NCBI RefSeq assembly: GCF_000346465.2
Contig: NC_034009.1
Location: 44,314,649 to 44,378,648 of the forward strand
Direction of reading: 5' to 3'
Source of the DNA: Prunus persica
Taxonomy: Eukaryota > Streptophyta > Magnoliopsida > Rosales > Rosaceae
Length of the DNA stretch: 64,000 nt
Shown here piece by piece: positions 21,890 to 38,989 of the stretch. Every line of letters begins with the position of its first letter. Position 1 is the stretch's first letter. The position numbers and the translations under genes were made by a program. The notes under the pieces were generated by a model. The model saw only the letters and a program-made list of their open reading frames with translations. It made no database searches and had not been told where the DNA came from.

Positions 21890-22105
21890 AGCCAAAGGGG
21901 GAGAAAGGGGGTGTTTTCCAAACACACATACTATTAAGGTGTCATGGGTATTTAAATCTGAAACCATTGGTATGTAATTCAAGGCCTTTATTCACTGAGC
22001 TAGACCCCATTGACATGTAGGAAAAAGGTTAAGATAGGTTAAATCAACTGTTCGATTTCCTTCCATTGTAACCCAAAAAAAAAAAACAAAAACAACAACA
22101 AAGAG
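21890..22105 (+). mobile_element. SINE-like repeat with poly-A tail
   Basis: A segment with a B-box-like GTATTTAAATCTGAAACC and the words TTCACTGAGCTAGACCCCATT, ending TTCGATTTCCTTCCATTGTAA before a long A-rich tail. A relative at 53160-53330 has GGGTTCGAATCTGAGACC (a good Pol III B box) and TGAACTAGACCCCATTAG in the same order; the 3' word also ends at 8250 before an A run. Multiple copies plus A tails fit a tRNA-derived SINE family. Confidence 0.45.
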
Positions 22106-23931
22106 AAAAACAAAAACCTGGTCACTCAAAAAAAATTAACTGGTCTGTTCTGATTTTTGTTCAGCCCAGCATGTAGGTGATAGCATTGCCATTGGGCCTC
22201 AAGATTGGATGTTTTTCAGGTTAGGTTTGGATATTTTTAAGCACAATGATAGAAACGGAGGAGCACCTGTCTGTTGGTGGCCCAACCGCTCACCTACTTA
22301 ATTAACGTTTTACCCTACAAATCACTTAAAAATTAATATTAGCTTCAATTATAGTTTTTGGGAAGGACTTCTTGCTCTACAGGGGTTGCTTTCAGTTTTA
22401 AATCTACAAAAAAGCTCAAGGGTTTTAGACCCCAAAAAAAAAAAAAACCCTATATTTAGGTTGAATGTTAAGATTAAAAATTCTCTCTTAAACTTTCCAA
22501 ACAAAGAACTTTAGCAATATGTGTCCTAGTTTAAGGGTGCAAGTGTGGGTCAATGGGGGTATAAGCCCAGGACCTTTATTTGCATATTAGAGGTTTCAGG
22601 TTTGAATCCCCACGAAGTCTCTGTAGTTTGAACAAACTTCAACTTCAGTCTCATAATTTTCTTATTTTTACAATTTTAGTACCACTGTTAACTTCGTTAA
22701 AATTGAAGATAGTAATTTGAAGAAAGATGGGGCAACATGTGCAATCCTTGTGTGTAGACCGTTACCTTTCATGTGTGTTGATTTTATAAGAAAGCATGTC
22801 TTAATGAGTGAGTTGAACTTGAAACCCTAATTGGAAAGTAAGGGATTTTCCCAGGTAAATTTTTGGTGAATTTGAAATGTCATTTTGAGTCCGCTCTCAC
22901 ACATTGCACTTGAAATGTCGAAAATGCCCATGCAATTGTTGTCACATTACATTTTCATTAAATTTTAATTGGATTAGTGAATGTGACTAAAATTGTAAAA
23001 GTATGCACACTACATGACTAAAATTGACTGAACTAGAGTGAAAAATTGCTCAAACTAGAGAAAACAAAAGCGTAAAACAGCCATATATAAATTCTTCCTT
23101 TTTACAGTCTACTATTTATTATTTTTTACTATGAAAAGAGGAAACAAACAAAATAAAATATTTGATCATTTTTTACAAAGTTAAAATCACTGCTATTAAA
23201 AGAAGAGTAATGCTATTTAGACACACAATATTGACCACCTTAACTGACCACCTTATGTGGCAACTGATGTGTCATGCCATGTCAATTAATGAATGTTGCC
23301 ATGAGGCCACTCATTAGGAATGCTAGGGTTTTTTAATTTGTTTTTTAATTGACTTACTGAATCAAGATCGAAAATATTCTTCCAGACTATTTGTTAGCAA
23401 TAATATTGCCATATTATGAAAAATGGAATACTAAATCAATTGATTCTCATTTAAATGTGTGGTTTAAATCCACTATCTAATAGCATATGCATTTGTTGAA
23501 AGAACATTACCTAGATTAAGGTTAGGGATGACATTATACAGACTAAAAGAGTTCGAGTTAACCCACCAAATTAGAATTAAGCCATGAGTAACGAAAAAAT
23601 AGACAAATTTAACGAAAAAGACCAGTATTGTAACACAAAATTTAATTTAAAGACGACAATAACTATTTTTGAAAATTAAGAACGAAAAATATAACTTATG
23701 AAGTAATTCAGGTTCCATTACTACGATTTAGTCAAATATTTTGACTATAATATTTTCATCAAAGTATACATGAACATGAGTGGAAAAGTTAGAGTAATTT
23801 GCGCTCCATTCCAAACCAGCCAAATAAAGATATTATTTGCTGGGGTAGAGCGCATCATGCTGGTAGCACAAAACAATCCAAGCTGACACTACCCCACTTG
23901 GCCACCACTAATTACTACTCATTTCCATAAT

Positions 23932-23966
<35 letters not shown>

Positions 23967-24313
23967 TCTGTTCTCTTTTTGGCCAGATCTAAATTTGAAT
24001 TTTTTGGGAGAAAATATCTAAATTTGAATTTTAAACGGTCTAGTAGTTAAGGGCCAGCCAGTGTGTCCAATGATTCAGCTCCTCTCTCTCCTCAGAGCTG
24101 GCAAACCCTAATTTTAACCTCAGCCACCTCAGCCTCCGGTCAACTAACCCCAATTAGATTTTCCCCCTTTAAAAACCACAAGCCTCAGACCTAAATCTCG
24201 TACAACCCAACCCAAAACGAAGGCGTCTTGGTAAACGCCGCCTCTCCTCCTCCTTCTTCCTCTTCCTCAACATCCTTGCATTTCCAAAACCCTATCCCTA
24301 ACCCTCAGCGAAA
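22106..24313. other. Spacer and alpha-tubulin promoter
   Basis: Contains another SINE-like B box (GGTTTGAATCCCC near 22600), AT-rich spacer and, at 23931-23966, a self-complementary (TAA)n(ATT)n run. The tubulin promoter side is pyrimidine-rich with a telo-box AAACCCTAA at 24103-24111 and a second telomere-like run CCCTATCCCTAACCCT just before the start codon; telo-boxes are typical of genes active in dividing cells. CTTTAAAAA near 24167 may be the TATA element. Confidence 0.5.
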
Positions 24314-25796
<1,483 letters not shown>

Positions 25797-25940
25797 GAAT
25801 CTTGAGCTTCATGTCTTTATGTGTTTTGGTATTTCTATGTTTTTGTATTGAATGCTGTTTGTGGCTGGTGTATGTGAGCTATGCATCTTCATAGCACAGA
25901 CTTCTCTATGTTAAGTATATGGTTTTATTTTCTATGTTAG

Positions 25941-26600
25941 TTTGGTTTTATTTGCTGCTGCTTCTGCAATCTATCATATATTAATAATGCTTATTGGGTT
26001 AAGGTATTCTTAATTTAACTCACAATAAGAAATTATGTATGGAAAACTAAAGCATCAGTCCTAAACTTGGCCTTTATATTATTCACATGAGGGCAAGAGG
26101 ATTAGAATCTGAAAGGACTAGATCTGAAGCATTAAGTTTTCATTTCGAGTTCTTCCCTGGAGAAAAAAAAACTTAGTTGCAATGGTATCACAGTATTTTG
26201 TTTTTTCGGACCAATAATGCTATGTTGTATGAAAGTGTTTTAGTGTGCTACTTGTTTCATGGAAGCCTTTCTCCTTTCCATGGTGCAATTTGAAGCATTC
26301 CATACCAGTGCTTGACTAAAGACACCTAATCCCAAAATGAAATTTTAAAGGCGTCAGAATTTTGGTTTTATTTGCTGATCCAATATATCATTATGAATGG
26401 AGAAAGTTAAAAGAACATGGGAAAGAAGAACGAATATGATGAGATCAACTACTTCCTACTAATCAATCTTGTTTTATTTGCTGCTACTTTCTTCTAGTCA
26501 CGCTAGTTTTATTTGCTTTTGCTTCTAATCAATTTTGGTTTTATTTGCTGCTGCTGCTTCTAATCAATTTTGGCTTTATTTGCTGCTGCTTCTACAATCC
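25941..26600 (+). repeat. Dispersed-to-tandem copies of a tubulin 3' UTR motif
   Basis: TTTGGTTTTATTTGCTGCTG or a close variant occurs at about 25941 (tubulin 3' UTR), 26361, 26469, 26505, 26533 and 26570; the last four are nearly tandem with 30-40 bp spacing and share GCTTCTAATCAATTTTGG. Confidence 0.75.
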
Positions 26601-26639
26601 ACATAATATTTTTTGTTCCGTATGTTAGTAAACACATGG

Positions 26640-26925
26640 TAAATCATGAATTGGAATGGAGACTTTTTTGATAAATATTTATTTTAATTTTAAAATTTAT
26701 TTTTGAATTAGAAAAGATAATGGGTTGTTGTGTTCCATAAAAATAAGATTCATTATCTGGTTTTTCTTTTAATTTTAAGTTTTTTAATATGAAAAAGTGT
26801 GAATTTATCATATTATCCTTATTTAACTAATAATTTCAATTCTCAAAGTTTGAATTAATCAAGGGCATTTTATGGTATTTTGAATGTTTCATCATTCTCT
26901 ATCTTTTGCTTTATATATATTGATA
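26640..26925 (-). mobile_element. Helitron-like fragment (5' part, reverse orientation)
   Basis: Its reverse complement matches the first ~230 bases of the element at 61225-61517: TATATAAAGCAAAAGRCAGAGAAT, AAACATTCAAAATACC, AAATGCCCTTG, AATTCACACTTTTTCATAT and TATTTTTATGGAACACAAC occur in the same order. The hairpin and CTAGT end are missing here. Confidence 0.55.
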
Positions 26926-27181
26926 TATGTATCATTCCATGCAAGTAAACAAGTTATTGGAACTTTGGTAATTCAACCCAAGATAAGAATCATATTTGAA
27001 AAGCTAAACAAGGACTGGATATTATTCATTTGGGAAAAAGGGGTTGTGACAACATCGAGTTTCATTTACCAACACCAAAATGATGAATGGACTAGAATCA
27101 TCGGTTTTTTTATTTTTTATTTTTATACAAGGCAATCTGAAGCATCCCATCCCAGCGTTAAAACATATACTAAATCAAATC

Positions 27182-32082
<4,901 letters not shown>

Positions 32083-32839
32083 TGGAGCAAGCCAAACCAA
32101 CTCTGATTGATCCTACTCTGGTTTCAACAACGCGACCAGTCCACAGTGAAATTGACGAAAATTGGAAGCCTGCCTTGCTTATATACCAAAGGTGCTGCTG
32201 ACGATTGAAACGGAAATTGGTTAGTATAAGATTGTATTGAATTCAAAGAGTGAATTTTGGATAAGAATGAAAATGGATTTTCATGGATTTGGGAAGGAAT
32301 TAATGTGAGCGAGAAATGGATTTGATTTGCTGACAGAAATCCAGGTAATCAAAACAATGAGTTTGGATGATCACTGAAACGGGATATTAGGAAGAGGATA
32401 TTGAACGATTATGGTTGAAGTAGTGGGTAACTAACCACATACTATTTGTCACTACCATCCTTTATATGTGGAACAAAAATTAGAGGAAAGTTTGCCAAAA
32501 TGTAGTTAAATTATTATTCATCTATCACTTTACTACCTAAATTTAATTCTCAAAAAATTTTGTAATCCTCATTTTGTCCAATCATTCTATCATCATCTTT
32601 GGTATTCATCCCATCCATAAATTATTCATTCATCGTCCTTTTACGTAAAAACACATATATTAGCATATTCAGAATCACTCTTAAACAAGCTCGACATTGG
32701 GTAGTGGTATTTGTGGAGGGATGCTAGTTTGATATGTTGTGCTTATAAATTATAATATTGGACCCTTCTTGTTCCGATAAATATCAATCAATGAGCAAAC
32801 CAAGCCAAGGGGTGAGTTTTTAGTTTTAGTTTTAGTTTT
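32083..32839. other. Xylulose kinase promoter side and spacer
   Basis: The first few hundred bases should hold the minus-strand promoter and 5' UTR of the kinase. The rest is AT-rich, ending in a short (AGTTTT)n tract at 32817-32845. No gene seen. Confidence 0.4.
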
Positions 32840-33480
32840 AGTTTTTCTGTTACCAAGGAAAACACAAGTACAGACTAAAAGCAAAACAGAGTCTGAAAAG
32901 CGTAGCTAGAAAAACTCCCCGCGTTACACAATTCACCCTCCTCCAACTCATGCCCCATCGCAGCCAAAAGATCAGCAGCAAAATTGCCTTCACGAAAGAT
33001 GTGTTAAAAGAAATCTCTTCACAACGGCCCTTCAAGTAGTGCAGTATAGCTTCAGCGATAGGAACAAAACATCTACCTTGACTGAGGCAACGAATAATGA
33101 ATCCAAAAGCAGCCAAGCCATCTTCCTTGACTGAGGCATCAAAGTTAAGTATCCAATGAACAAGTAGTTGATCAAAATACTTTTCTTGCTCAGTTTAACA
33201 TAAGTCTGCCAAAACTGATTTCCTATTTCTGCTACCAAAAAGATACCAAAACACCCAACTTTAAGTCCAAAATTCAATGTCTTTACCATTGCCAACAATC
33301 CAACGAATTCCAAAGAGGAGTAAAGAACGAGCATCCAAAATACCTTTCCAAGAATTAGAAGAATTAGTAGTTTCCCGACAAAAATATGATTACGTAAGTA
33401 GTTTCTACGAACAATTTTAACCCACCAACTAACATCATCCATCAAAATTTTCCAACCAAGTTTAGCCAAAGTCCTTTATT
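32840..33480 (-). pseudogene. LINE 3' end: zf-RVT linker and RNase H remnant
   Basis: Minus-strand frames read the last part of a plant LINE pol: AKLGWKILMDDVSWWVKIVRRNYL (usual after the reverse transcriptase domain), then after a frame change AAFGFIIRCLSQGR and AILHYLKG (start of the RVT_3 RNase H), and in another frame EGNFAADLLAAMGHELEEG (its end). At least two frameshifts and no reverse transcriptase core, so a dead 5'-truncated copy. Confidence 0.7.
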
Positions 33481-33895
33481 AAAGAAAGAAGTAGGCCTGA
33501 GGGTCCTCTCAAAATCACTTCAGCTACAAATCCGTTACACCATGTTGTACATTACTTTATTGTTAGAATTAAAAACACAAACACAAGGCAAAATTGTAGC
33601 AATGGTCCCTCGACTAAGACCCGACTTTACTTTTTGTCCCTCATGTTGCAAAATTGTTATGGTCGTCCTTTAATTAGATCTTGTGTTGCACAACTAGTCC
33701 TTTTACAAACACTAACATTACTTATGAATATTCATTTTACAAAACTGAAATTACTACAAAATTATTTTTAATAAAAGTTGAAGGATATGATGCGTTAGGT
33801 GCTTTGCCTGGATGTGAAGTCTTCAAAATGCCAATGTCTGCTTTTTGGTCTTAAATGAAGGTAGAGAATCCTTCAAAACATCAATAATTGCTCCA
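33481..33895. other. Spacer with dispersed repeat
   Basis: About 33590-33720 contains AATGGTCCCTCGACTA...GATCTTGTGTTGCACAAC, a relative of 60866-60975 in the same orientation. Otherwise featureless. Confidence 0.4.
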
Positions 33896-34192
33896 ACATT
33901 TAACCACATTTGCTAACTTGGTATCTCTATTTTTGATTTTGTAATCTCGACGACCAAGCCTAAGCCTAAACAAAGGTTTACTGAGATCTGTCCAACAGTC
34001 CAAGGCACACAAGTTCTAACAACTCTGCAGCTAAGGGAGCTCCATTGCTCGTAAGGTTAGTAACCTCAATCAGAGTTTTTTAGTTTGTAATTCCTATCAT
34101 CCCATATGGTTGTTTCCATTTTCATTATTTTTAAAAAAAATTCCATTGTGTTCTGCCTAAAAAAAGGAAAAAGAAAAACCAAACATAAAAAG
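33895..34192 (+). repeat. Duplicated NLR promoter/leader, first copy
   Basis: Matches 35030-35292 upstream of the intact NLR: GACCAAGCCTAAGCCTAAAC, TTTACTGAGATCTGT, CAGTCCAAGGCACACA, CATTGCTCGTAAGGT and CCTATCATCCCATAT occur in both in order. It ends at an ATG (34193) with the same AGATGGCAGAAAT context as the ATG at 35293, exactly 1100 bases away. Confidence 0.85.
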
Positions 34193-34375
34193 ATGGCAGA
34201 AATAACTTTGAGATTGGTTAGTCCTATAATGCAACTTGGTCAGTGGTTATGGAGTCGAGCAAAGCGTGGGTTACCCCATTACAATGAAAAAACAAACCTA
34301 TCCAAGCAGTGTTACACTGGCGAAATCAACTCAAACATATTTAAGGCACGTTTGCCTATGCACTCTCAATTTTAA
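34193..34375 (+). pseudogene. Truncated CC-NLR paralogue, N-terminus only
   Basis: The frame reads MAEITLRLVSPIMQLGQWLW then SRAKRGLPHYNEK, clearly homologous to the first ~35 residues of the intact NLR at 35293 (MAEIILGVIGPVMQLGQWLW). It stops after 60 codons; the last ~10 residues come from the inverted-repeat element that begins near 34343. The leader upstream is conserved, so a short transcript and peptide are conceivable. No NB-ARC or LRR follows before the next gene. Confidence 0.75.
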
Positions 34376-34747
34376 CGATTACATACCCTACGCTTTCAAT
34401 TTTTTGCAATCTGGTTCCGTCGTTAACTTCAACATATTTTCTATTAATTGCTTGCATGGTAGGCATAAGTCTCACATATTCGCTTATTTCGATATCAGTT
34501 GAAGAGTATTTTCGGGTAATTGGTGTCTACCCGGCCATGAAGAGCACATTACACGCATTAATACCAAATCATTTTTTTAAAAGCAAAATAACCTTCAATT
34601 GTCATTGAAAAAAGTGAATATCTGGCTTGCCAGACAAGAAATTAACGGAAATTTTGACGATGAAATTAACGGCATAACCATATTGTAAAAAATTGAAAAG
34701 CGTAAGGTATATAATCGTTAAAATTCTGAGTGTAGAGGTAAACACCT
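34343..34747. mobile_element. MITE with ~85-bp imperfect terminal inverted repeats
   Basis: The left arm (34343-34431) and the reverse complement of the right arm (34661-34747) share ATTTTAACGATTA, ATACC.TACGCTTT, CAATTTTTT.CAAT and GTTAA.TTCA in order. About 405 bp long, no coding capacity. No clear target duplication could be fixed, so the superfamily is uncertain. It interrupts the truncated NLR copy. Confidence 0.7.
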
Positions 34748-35292
34748 TATAGGTAAAAGTTCATAGTACTAACTTAAAGATATATTTTTTTTGGGTTCGA
34801 AAATGAATCCCTCATTTCATTACTTCACAGAAAGATTAGAGAAAACACACAACAAGGGCCCAAACCACACAAATGTAAACAAAATCCATAAATCAAACCC
34901 AAGAAAAGGAGGTAAGAGAAATAAAGAGATGCCCAATGGCTTTTATTTATGTGTCTGTTTTTTATATAAAAATTTCCTGGCTCGTGTATAATCCTTGAAA
35001 CGTTCAATCAAAGTCTGCTTTTTGGTAGGGTGAATATTCTGCTAATTGGCAGTCTCTACTTTTGATTCTGTAATCTTGACGACCAAGCCTAAGCCTAAAC
35101 CAAAGTTTACTGAGATCTGTCAAACAGTCCAAGGCACACAAAGTTCTAACAACTGAAGCTAAGGGAGCGTCATTGCTCGTAAGGTCAGTAGACTAAATCA
35201 CAGTTTTTCAGTTTGTATTTCCTATCATCCCATATTGCATTGTTTCCCTTCTCAGTTTTCATTTGTGTTTTGCATAAAAAATAAATGAACAG

Positions 35293-38200
35293 ATGGCAGA
35301 AATTATTTTGGGAGTTATTGGTCCCGTAATGCAACTTGGTCAGTGGTTATGGAGTCCAGCAAAGCGTGGATTGGGTTACATGGTTCATTACAAGAGAAAC
35401 GCAGAGTCTCTCAACCTTCAAATTGAAGAGCTTAAAGTTAAAAAAAAAGGTAATCAAAATTTAGTTGATGCGTTTCAACTAAATGGAGAAGAGCCTGAGA
35501 TTAAAAAGTGGTTTGAAGATGCGAATAAGGCCATAGCAGATGCTGCACAATTAACTGGTGAAGTTGCAGCAAGTAAAAATTGCATTAGCGGGATGTGCCC
35601 GGATTTGAGATGGCGTTACAATTTAGGAAAGAAAGCAATGGAGGAGAAAGAAGCAGTAAACAAGCTACTAGAAAAGGGAGATTTTCAAACAATTTCTGTT
35701 CAAGTTCCACATCCCATTGAAATTGAGTCCACAATGTCGACTGGTGGTTTTCAAGCATTTGGATCAACAACAAAAGCCATGGATCAAGTCATGACAGCGC
35801 TGAAAGATGATAAGGTCACTGTGATTGGGGTCTATGGAATGGGAGGTGTCGGCAAAACAACCATGGTGAAACAGGTTGGTGCACAAGCCCGTAAAGATGG
35901 ACTCTTTGATCATGTGATTATGGCTGTCTTTAGCCAAAACCCCGACATGATGAAGATTCAAGGCCAACTTTCAGATATGTTGGGCTTGAAATTGCAGGAG
36001 GAAACAGAATTGGGAAGAGCAGGTAGATTGAAGGAGAGGATACTAAGGGGAAACAAGACCCTTATAATCTTGGACGACATTTGGAATGCATCACAAACTT
36101 TGACTAGCATTGGAATTCCCAGCCCCATTGAACTGCAAGGATGCAATTCCAAAGTCCTGATAACCACAAGGAGATTGAATGTTTGTCACGGCATGGAGAG
36201 CAATGTAAAAGTACATCTCAATGTCCTATCTGAAGAAGATTCCTGGACCTTGTTTGCGAAAAGAGCAAGAAAGTCTTTTGAATCAGTCCCTTTCTATGAA
36301 GTGGCGAGAAAGGTAGCTCGTGAATGTGCTGGTCTTCCAATTGCATTGGTAGCAGTTGCAGGGGCACTTGGAGATAAAGACTTTGATGAGTGGAAAGAAG
36401 CAGCTCGACGACTGGAGATGTCCCAGCCTGCCAACCTTGAAGACGACGGAGATGTGTTCAAATGTATAAAGTTAAGCTATGAGTACTTGAAAGGCGAGGA
36501 TGCCAAGTCATGCTTCTTGCTTTGCTCCCTATTCGCAGAAGACAGTCATATCGCCATACAAGACTTGTTTAGTTACGGGTTTGGGTATGGATTGTTTCGA
36601 GATGGCAATACATTGGAAGGAGCCAGAGCCAAAGCACGTACAGTGACCAAGTACCTTAAAGCTTCCAGCTTGCTTTTGGACGGGGAAAGCGAAAAATATT
36701 TGCGCATGCATGACGTCATACGAGATATGGCCATATTAATTGCATCATCAGAAGAACATGGCCATCGGTTTTTGGTAAAAGCCGGTTGGGAATTAAATGT
36801 CTGGCCAAATGATACAGATGAAGGCTGCTCTGCAATCTCGCTACAGGATAACTGTATAAGAAAGCTTCCTGATGAGTTGGTATGCCCAAAACTCCAAATT
36901 TTACTTCTAAATGATAATTCTACACTAGAGGAGATCCCAGAAGCTTTTTTCCAGAGTCTGAACGCATTAAGGGTCTTAGACCTTGCCGAAACTTCTATTT
37001 CAATACTACCCTCATCGTTCAATTTCCTAATAAACCTCCAAACATTGCATCTAGATGGATGTCCGGACTTAAAGGACATTTCCGTACTCGGAAAACTAAA
37101 GAAACTTGAGATTCTTAGTCTGAGATACTCTGGATTTAAAAAATTTCCAGAAGAAATAGGAAACTTGGCCAATCTGAGGTTGTTGGATTTGAGTTGGAAT
37201 TCAGAGATAAACATAATTCCATCGAAAGTGATATCTAGGTTGTCTAGGTTAGAGGAACTACTCATGGAAGGTAGTTTTGGAGACTGGGGGGGTAAAGTTG
37301 AAGGGGCAGGGGAAAGAATTAATGCTGGCTTCGATGAGTTAACTTGCTTGTCGTACTTAAACATTTTGTTTGTTGGAATTTGTAATGTAGAACGCATTCC
37401 TAAAGACGTTGAGTTCCTTCCAAATTGGGAAAAATTCTTCATATGTATCAAGAGGGAATCACTCCCGATGGATTATTTTACGCATTCAGATTCAGATTGT
37501 TCAAGACTATTGGTCCTCGAGACAACAATCGATACCTTGCCGAGTTGGTTTAATAGTGTGGTGATCGAGAGAACAGAGGAAATATTTTATAGCGAGTGCA
37601 GGGGATTAAAAAACTTTCTTGTGGAATATGCCACGAAGAGATTACATGGATTGATTTCTCTTCGTGTCGAACGGTGCCATCACATGCCAAGTTTGATGAA
37701 TACAACCACAACATTGGTTCCGAAAAGACCTGTGTTGGAGAAGTTGGAAGAGTTGCATCTCAATTGGTTGAATAACTTAAAAGCGTTATGCGTTGGTGAC
37801 TTACCGCATGGATCTCTAGTCAATCTCAAGTTATTGGAGGTGACAGGTTGTGAAGCCTTGGAGGGCACACTTCTCCAACCGAATTTGTGGCAGAAACTTC
37901 AAAATCTGGAAGCACTTAATATTCAAGAAATGTCTCGTATGGAATATGTGTTTGAGTCTGAAGGGCCAAAACAAGAACAGGCTGCTTTTAGAAATTGGAG
38001 AGAGATGACATTGGCATATCTTGGAGAACTGAAAAGCATATGGAATGGCCCAGCTCAATATGCAATTTTCCATAATCTTAAGGTTTTGACAGTATCTGAG
38101 TGTAGGAAATTGAAGACCATTTTCACAACAGACGCATCTCACTGTCTTATGCAACTGGAACTGGAAGAGCTACGAGTATATAATTGCTCTAGTTTGGAGA

Positions 38201-38418
38201 CAATTATTGGAGCAAACGAGGGAACATTAGAGGACAAGATCATTTTTCCGCAACTGAGATACATATCTTTGCGGAGGCTTCCAGAATTGAAAAGCTTTTA
38301 TAGTGGTGGTGTTGAGTGCCCTTCATTGGAATACTTGTGTGTGCACGTGTGCCATAGCCAATTTTCTTTCTCTGCTTCTGACTTCCATAGCCAGAAGCAA
38401 GTCCGAGTAGTCCGATGA
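35293..38418 (+). CDS. CC-NB-ARC-LRR immune receptor (RPS2 / CC-G10 type)
   Basis: Intracellular NLR of 1041 residues in one exon. N-terminal coiled-coil region (~1-150) lacks an EDVID motif and has CPDLRWRYNLGKKA, as in the RPS2/At4g27190-like CC-G10 group. NB-ARC: P-loop GMGGVGKTT (~182-190), kinase-2 LIILDDIW (~257), RNBS-B KVLITTRR, GLPIALVAVA, RNBS-D CFLLCSLFAEDSHI and an intact MHD (Met ~472). LRRs from about residue 510, with CxxLxxI-type repeats at the C-terminus. All switch motifs look functional. The stop TGA (38416-38418) sits just before a GGTACGTG donor-like site, so a spliced 3' UTR or an altered C-terminus is possible. Part of a local duplication cluster with a truncated 5' copy and 3' LRR debris. 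Confidence 0.92.
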   Translation: MAEIILGVIGPVMQLGQWLWSPAKRGLGYMVHYKRNAESLNLQIEELKVKKKGNQNLVDAFQLNGEEPEIKKWFEDANKAIADAAQLTGEVAASKNCISGMCPDLRWRYNLGKKAMEEKEAVNKLLEKGDFQTISVQVPHPIEIESTMSTGGFQAFGSTTKAMDQVMTALKDDKVTVIGVYGMGGVGKTTMVKQVGAQARKDGLFDHVIMAVFSQNPDMMKIQGQLSDMLGLKLQEETELGRAGRLKERILRGNKTLIILDDIWNASQTLTSIGIPSPIELQGCNSKVLITTRRLNVCHGMESNVKVHLNVLSEEDSWTLFAKRARKSFESVPFYEVARKVARECAGLPIALVAVAGALGDKDFDEWKEAARRLEMSQPANLEDDGDVFKCIKLSYEYLKGEDAKSCFLLCSLFAEDSHIAIQDLFSYGFGYGLFRDGNTLEGARAKARTVTKYLKASSLLLDGESEKYLRMHDVIRDMAILIASSEEHGHRFLVKAGWELNVWPNDTDEGCSAISLQDNCIRKLPDELVCPKLQILLLNDNSTLEEIPEAFFQSLNALRVLDLAETSISILPSSFNFLINLQTLHLDGCPDLKDISVLGKLKKLEILSLRYSGFKKFPEEIGNLANLRLLDLSWNSEINIIPSKVISRLSRLEELLMEGSFGDWGGKVEGAGERINAGFDELTCLSYLNILFVGICNVERIPKDVEFLPNWEKFFICIKRESLPMDYFTHSDSDCSRLLVLETTIDTLPSWFNSVVIERTEEIFYSECRGLKNFLVEYATKRLHGLISLRVERCHHMPSLMNTTTTLVPKRPVLEKLEELHLNWLNNLKALCVGDLPHGSLVNLKLLEVTGCEALEGTLLQPNLWQKLQNLEALNIQEMSRMEYVFESEGPKQEQAAFRNWREMTLAYLGELKSIWNGPAQYAIFHNLKVLTVSECRKLKTIFTTDASHCLMQLELEELRVYNCSSLETIIGANEGTLEDKIIFPQLRYISLRRLPELKSFYSGGVECPSLEYLCVHVCHSQFSFSASDFHSQKQVRVVR

Positions 38419-38989
38419 AAGGGTACGTGTTTTCTTCTTTAATCTATACTCGATCAAAACGGGGATTTTGCTTGAAGTAATCTGTAATTGTTAAGTTCTT
38501 CTAACTCTCCTGTTTAATTCAACTTCTTGCAGATAGTATTAGTAGACTGATTGATAAACACCCAAGGTATTCTGATCGATCAACTTCTCTAGCTAGTGGC
38601 ATACTATTTTAGGTGCACTCGCAAGTTCGATAAAGACTGCCAAACAAGTGCAAAAAAAATTGAAGATGATTCGCCTTGTTTGATTTGGATCAATTACATC
38701 TTTGCATGTGTTTGATTTGTGATACAAGTTGTTACTATTGGTTCGACTACCACATATTTCACTTTTAAATTAACAAAATTTCAAACATGTATTTAGGAGT
38801 CATTAATTTCTTTTTTTAAAAAGGACAGAAATTATTATTATTTTAATTAGGCCTATATCCTTTCATGCCCTAATGTAAATGAGGGGCAGATGAAGATCTG
38901 GAAGGGCTTCGGCTTTATCATTGTAATTGAAGGAATTTAAATGTTTTTAGGCCAACTCATTTATTGCAAAAAAAAAGTGATACGGTTGG

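Larger units (their letters stand above)
25797..27181. other. Convergent intergenic region between TUA and xylulose kinase
   Basis: Holds the tubulin 3' UTR, an array of a TTTGGTTTTATTTGCTGCTG motif, and a reverse-oriented Helitron-like fragment. No gene of its own is visible; the plus-strand open frame 26884-27297 runs through the Helitron fragment and into the antisense of the kinase last exon. Confidence 0.5.

Noticed and set aside
36573..37451. 292-codon minus-strand frame inside the NLR
   Set aside because: Antisense shadow of the LRR coding region, which has a complete set of NLR motifs on the plus strand.
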